NCBI RefSeq assembly: GCF_014648055.1
Contig: NZ_BMQJ01000005.1
Span: 1-64,000, forward strand
DNA length: 64,000 nucleotides
Source: Streptosporangium pseudovulgare
Lineage (GTDB): Bacteria; Actinomycetota; Actinomycetes; Streptosporangiales; Streptosporangiaceae
Direction: 5' to 3'
The notes below the pieces were generated by a model. The model was not told the origin of the DNA, did no database searches, and saw only the letters and a list, made by a program, of their open reading frames with translations. How positions within the stretch are numbered: the first letter of the stretch is position 1; each line of letters opens with the position of its first letter. The position numbers and the translations under genes were made by a program. Of the stretch, positions 63,294 through 64,000 are shown in pieces.

Positions 63294-64000
63294 ATGAGCG
63301 ACCATCGGCAAGTCGCTGTGAAGGACCGACGGGCCGAGCCCACCGGGCCCGGCCGCAGGGCCGCGCGGCGCGCGGGCGGCGACGACCGGCCCCCGCCCGA
63401 GGAGCCCCCGGCGTCCCGCCGCTCGTCCAGGTCACCGCGGCGCGGCGGGCTGGGCCTGAGCCGCTGGATCGGCATCGGGGTGACCGGCCTGCTGGTCCTC
63501 GGCACGCTGGGCGGCTACAAGGTCTACCACGACATCGAGGGCGAATTTAAGAAGGTCGACCTCGACGGCCAGCTCGGCAACAACCGCCCCCCGGAGACCG
63601 GCGCGCTCAACGTGCTCGTCGTCGGCTCCGACACCCGCGACGGCGCCGGCAACAAGAGATACGGCCAGCACATGCAGGGCCTGGGCGAGCGGACCGACAC
63701 GATCATGCTGCTCCACATCTCCCCGGACCGCGACAAGGCGACCCTGATCAGCTTCCCCCGGGACTCCGTGGTCCAGGTGCCCCAGTGCCAGAACCCCCAG
63801 ACCAAGGCGGTCATTCCCCCCGGCCCCCGAATGATCAACGCGACGTTCAACGAGGGCGGCATCGCCTGCACCTGGAAGACGATCGAGTCGCTGACCCAGA
63901 TCCACATCGACCACTTCGTCAAGGTCGACTTCTCCGGGTTCAAGAACATCGTGGACGCGCTGGGCGGCGTCCCGATCTGCGTCTCCAAGGACGTGGTGGA
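63294..64000 (+). CDS. LCP (LytR-CpsA-Psr) family protein, 3-prime end outside the window
   Basis: Partial protein, 235 codons visible and still open at the window end. The N-terminus is basic and Pro/Arg-rich (about 55 residues), followed by one membrane segment (WIGIGVTGLLVLGTLGGYKVY). The LCP domain then begins: LNVLVVGSDTRDG, RTDTIMLLHISPDRDKATLISFPRDSVV and DHFVKVDFSGFKNIVDALGGV match the polyprenyl-diphosphate binding residues of the family (D and R positions). LCP proteins attach wall polymers from lipid carriers to peptidoglycan. ATG start with GAGGAG. Its position at the end of the glycan genes supports a polymer-attachment role; the substrate is unknown. Confidence 0.9.
   Translation, partial: MSDHRQVAVKDRRAEPTGPGRRAARRAGGDDRPPPEEPPASRRSSRSPRRGGLGLSRWIGIGVTGLLVLGTLGGYKVYHDIEGEFKKVDLDGQLGNNRPPETGALNVLVVGSDTRDGAGNKRYGQHMQGLGERTDTIMLLHISPDRDKATLISFPRDSVVQVPQCQNPQTKAVIPPGPRMINATFNEGGIACTWKTIESLTQIHIDHFVKVDFSGFKNIVDALGGVPICVSKDVV

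Noticed and set aside
63073-63297. 74-codon frame before the LCP gene
   Set aside because: Overlaps the GT39-like gene end, no RBS, no similarity; the spacer probably contains the LCP promoter.

Overview
The window is high-GC, gene-dense chromosomal DNA from a filamentous actinobacterium. The gene content fits the Streptosporangiales (Streptosporangium/Nonomuraea type). I base this on GTG-rich starts, MtrAB-LpqB, a WhiB protein, F420 biosynthesis genes (fbiA, fbiB, fbiC), DUF3499, DUF5719, and a gene order resembling the hpf-comF-lpqB-mtrBA ... sahH-manA-manB-DUF3499-metallopeptidase-whiB2-fbiA-fbiB-manC-LCP block known from Mycobacterium tuberculosis (roughly Rv3241c to Rv3267). The species call is inference. 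No rRNA, tRNA, CRISPR array, insertion sequence, prophage or obvious defence island was seen.

Layout. 1-7.0 kb, minus strand: NarL-type response regulator, long-form hibernation factor, ComF-like protein, then the lpqB-mtrB-mtrA signalling operon. 7.4-13.3 kb, plus strand: a membrane protein followed by a tightly coupled DUF4129-DUF4350-MoxR-DUF58 cassette, with a SpoIIM-family membrane protein convergent to it. 14.7-20.6 kb, minus: a complete ribose operon (rbsR-A-C-B-K-D) behind twin LacI-type palindromes. It lies between the SpoIIM gene and an RDD-family membrane gene. 20.8-25.8 kb: RDD protein, a secreted LVIVD-repeat protein, a DUF305 lipoprotein, and a divergent metallo-hydrolase/MarR pair with 15-bp iterons between them. 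25.9-33.5 kb, mostly minus: two S-adenosylhomocysteine hydrolase paralogues (short and long form), a MerR regulator, a cation-efflux transporter, and the manA-like / Trm112-like / manB / DUF3499 group. 33.8-41.8 kb: degenerate metallopeptidase-fold protein, DUF5719 protein, a giant GT2 glycosyltransferase, WhiB, and a large Pro/Gln-rich membrane protein. 42.1-50.1 kb: F420 biosynthesis (fbiA-fbiB, and fbiC on the other strand) interrupted by an ArsR-type/SRPBCC pair and an ECF sigma factor with a membrane partner. 50.3-64 kb: DNA glycosylase, then a glycan-assembly region with a nucleotidyltransferase, two GT4s, one GT2, two paralogous flippase-like UPF0104 proteins, a methyltransferase and two polytopic GT39-like proteins, ending in an LCP (LytR-CpsA-Psr) gene cut by the window edge.

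How the genes work together. The mannose-1-phosphate and GDP-mannose type enzymes, the GTs, the flippase-like proteins and the LCP ligase suggest assembly of an envelope glycopolymer or glycolipid. MtrAB-LpqB and WhiB regulate envelope, division and development in relatives. The F420 genes cover most of the path from FO to polyglutamylated F420. The two SAH hydrolases serve the methyl cycle, or one may have diverged.

A recurrent feature is short GC-rich tandem repeats at gene junctions and inside coding ends (16, 18, 32, 39, 57 and alternating 36/24 nt units). The most interesting candidates for undescribed biology are the two-SAHH locus with a structured leader and a 16-nt repeat spacer, the paired-flippase glycan locus, the iteron-controlled MarR/hydrolase pair, and the ECF sigma factor with a non-standard membrane partner.
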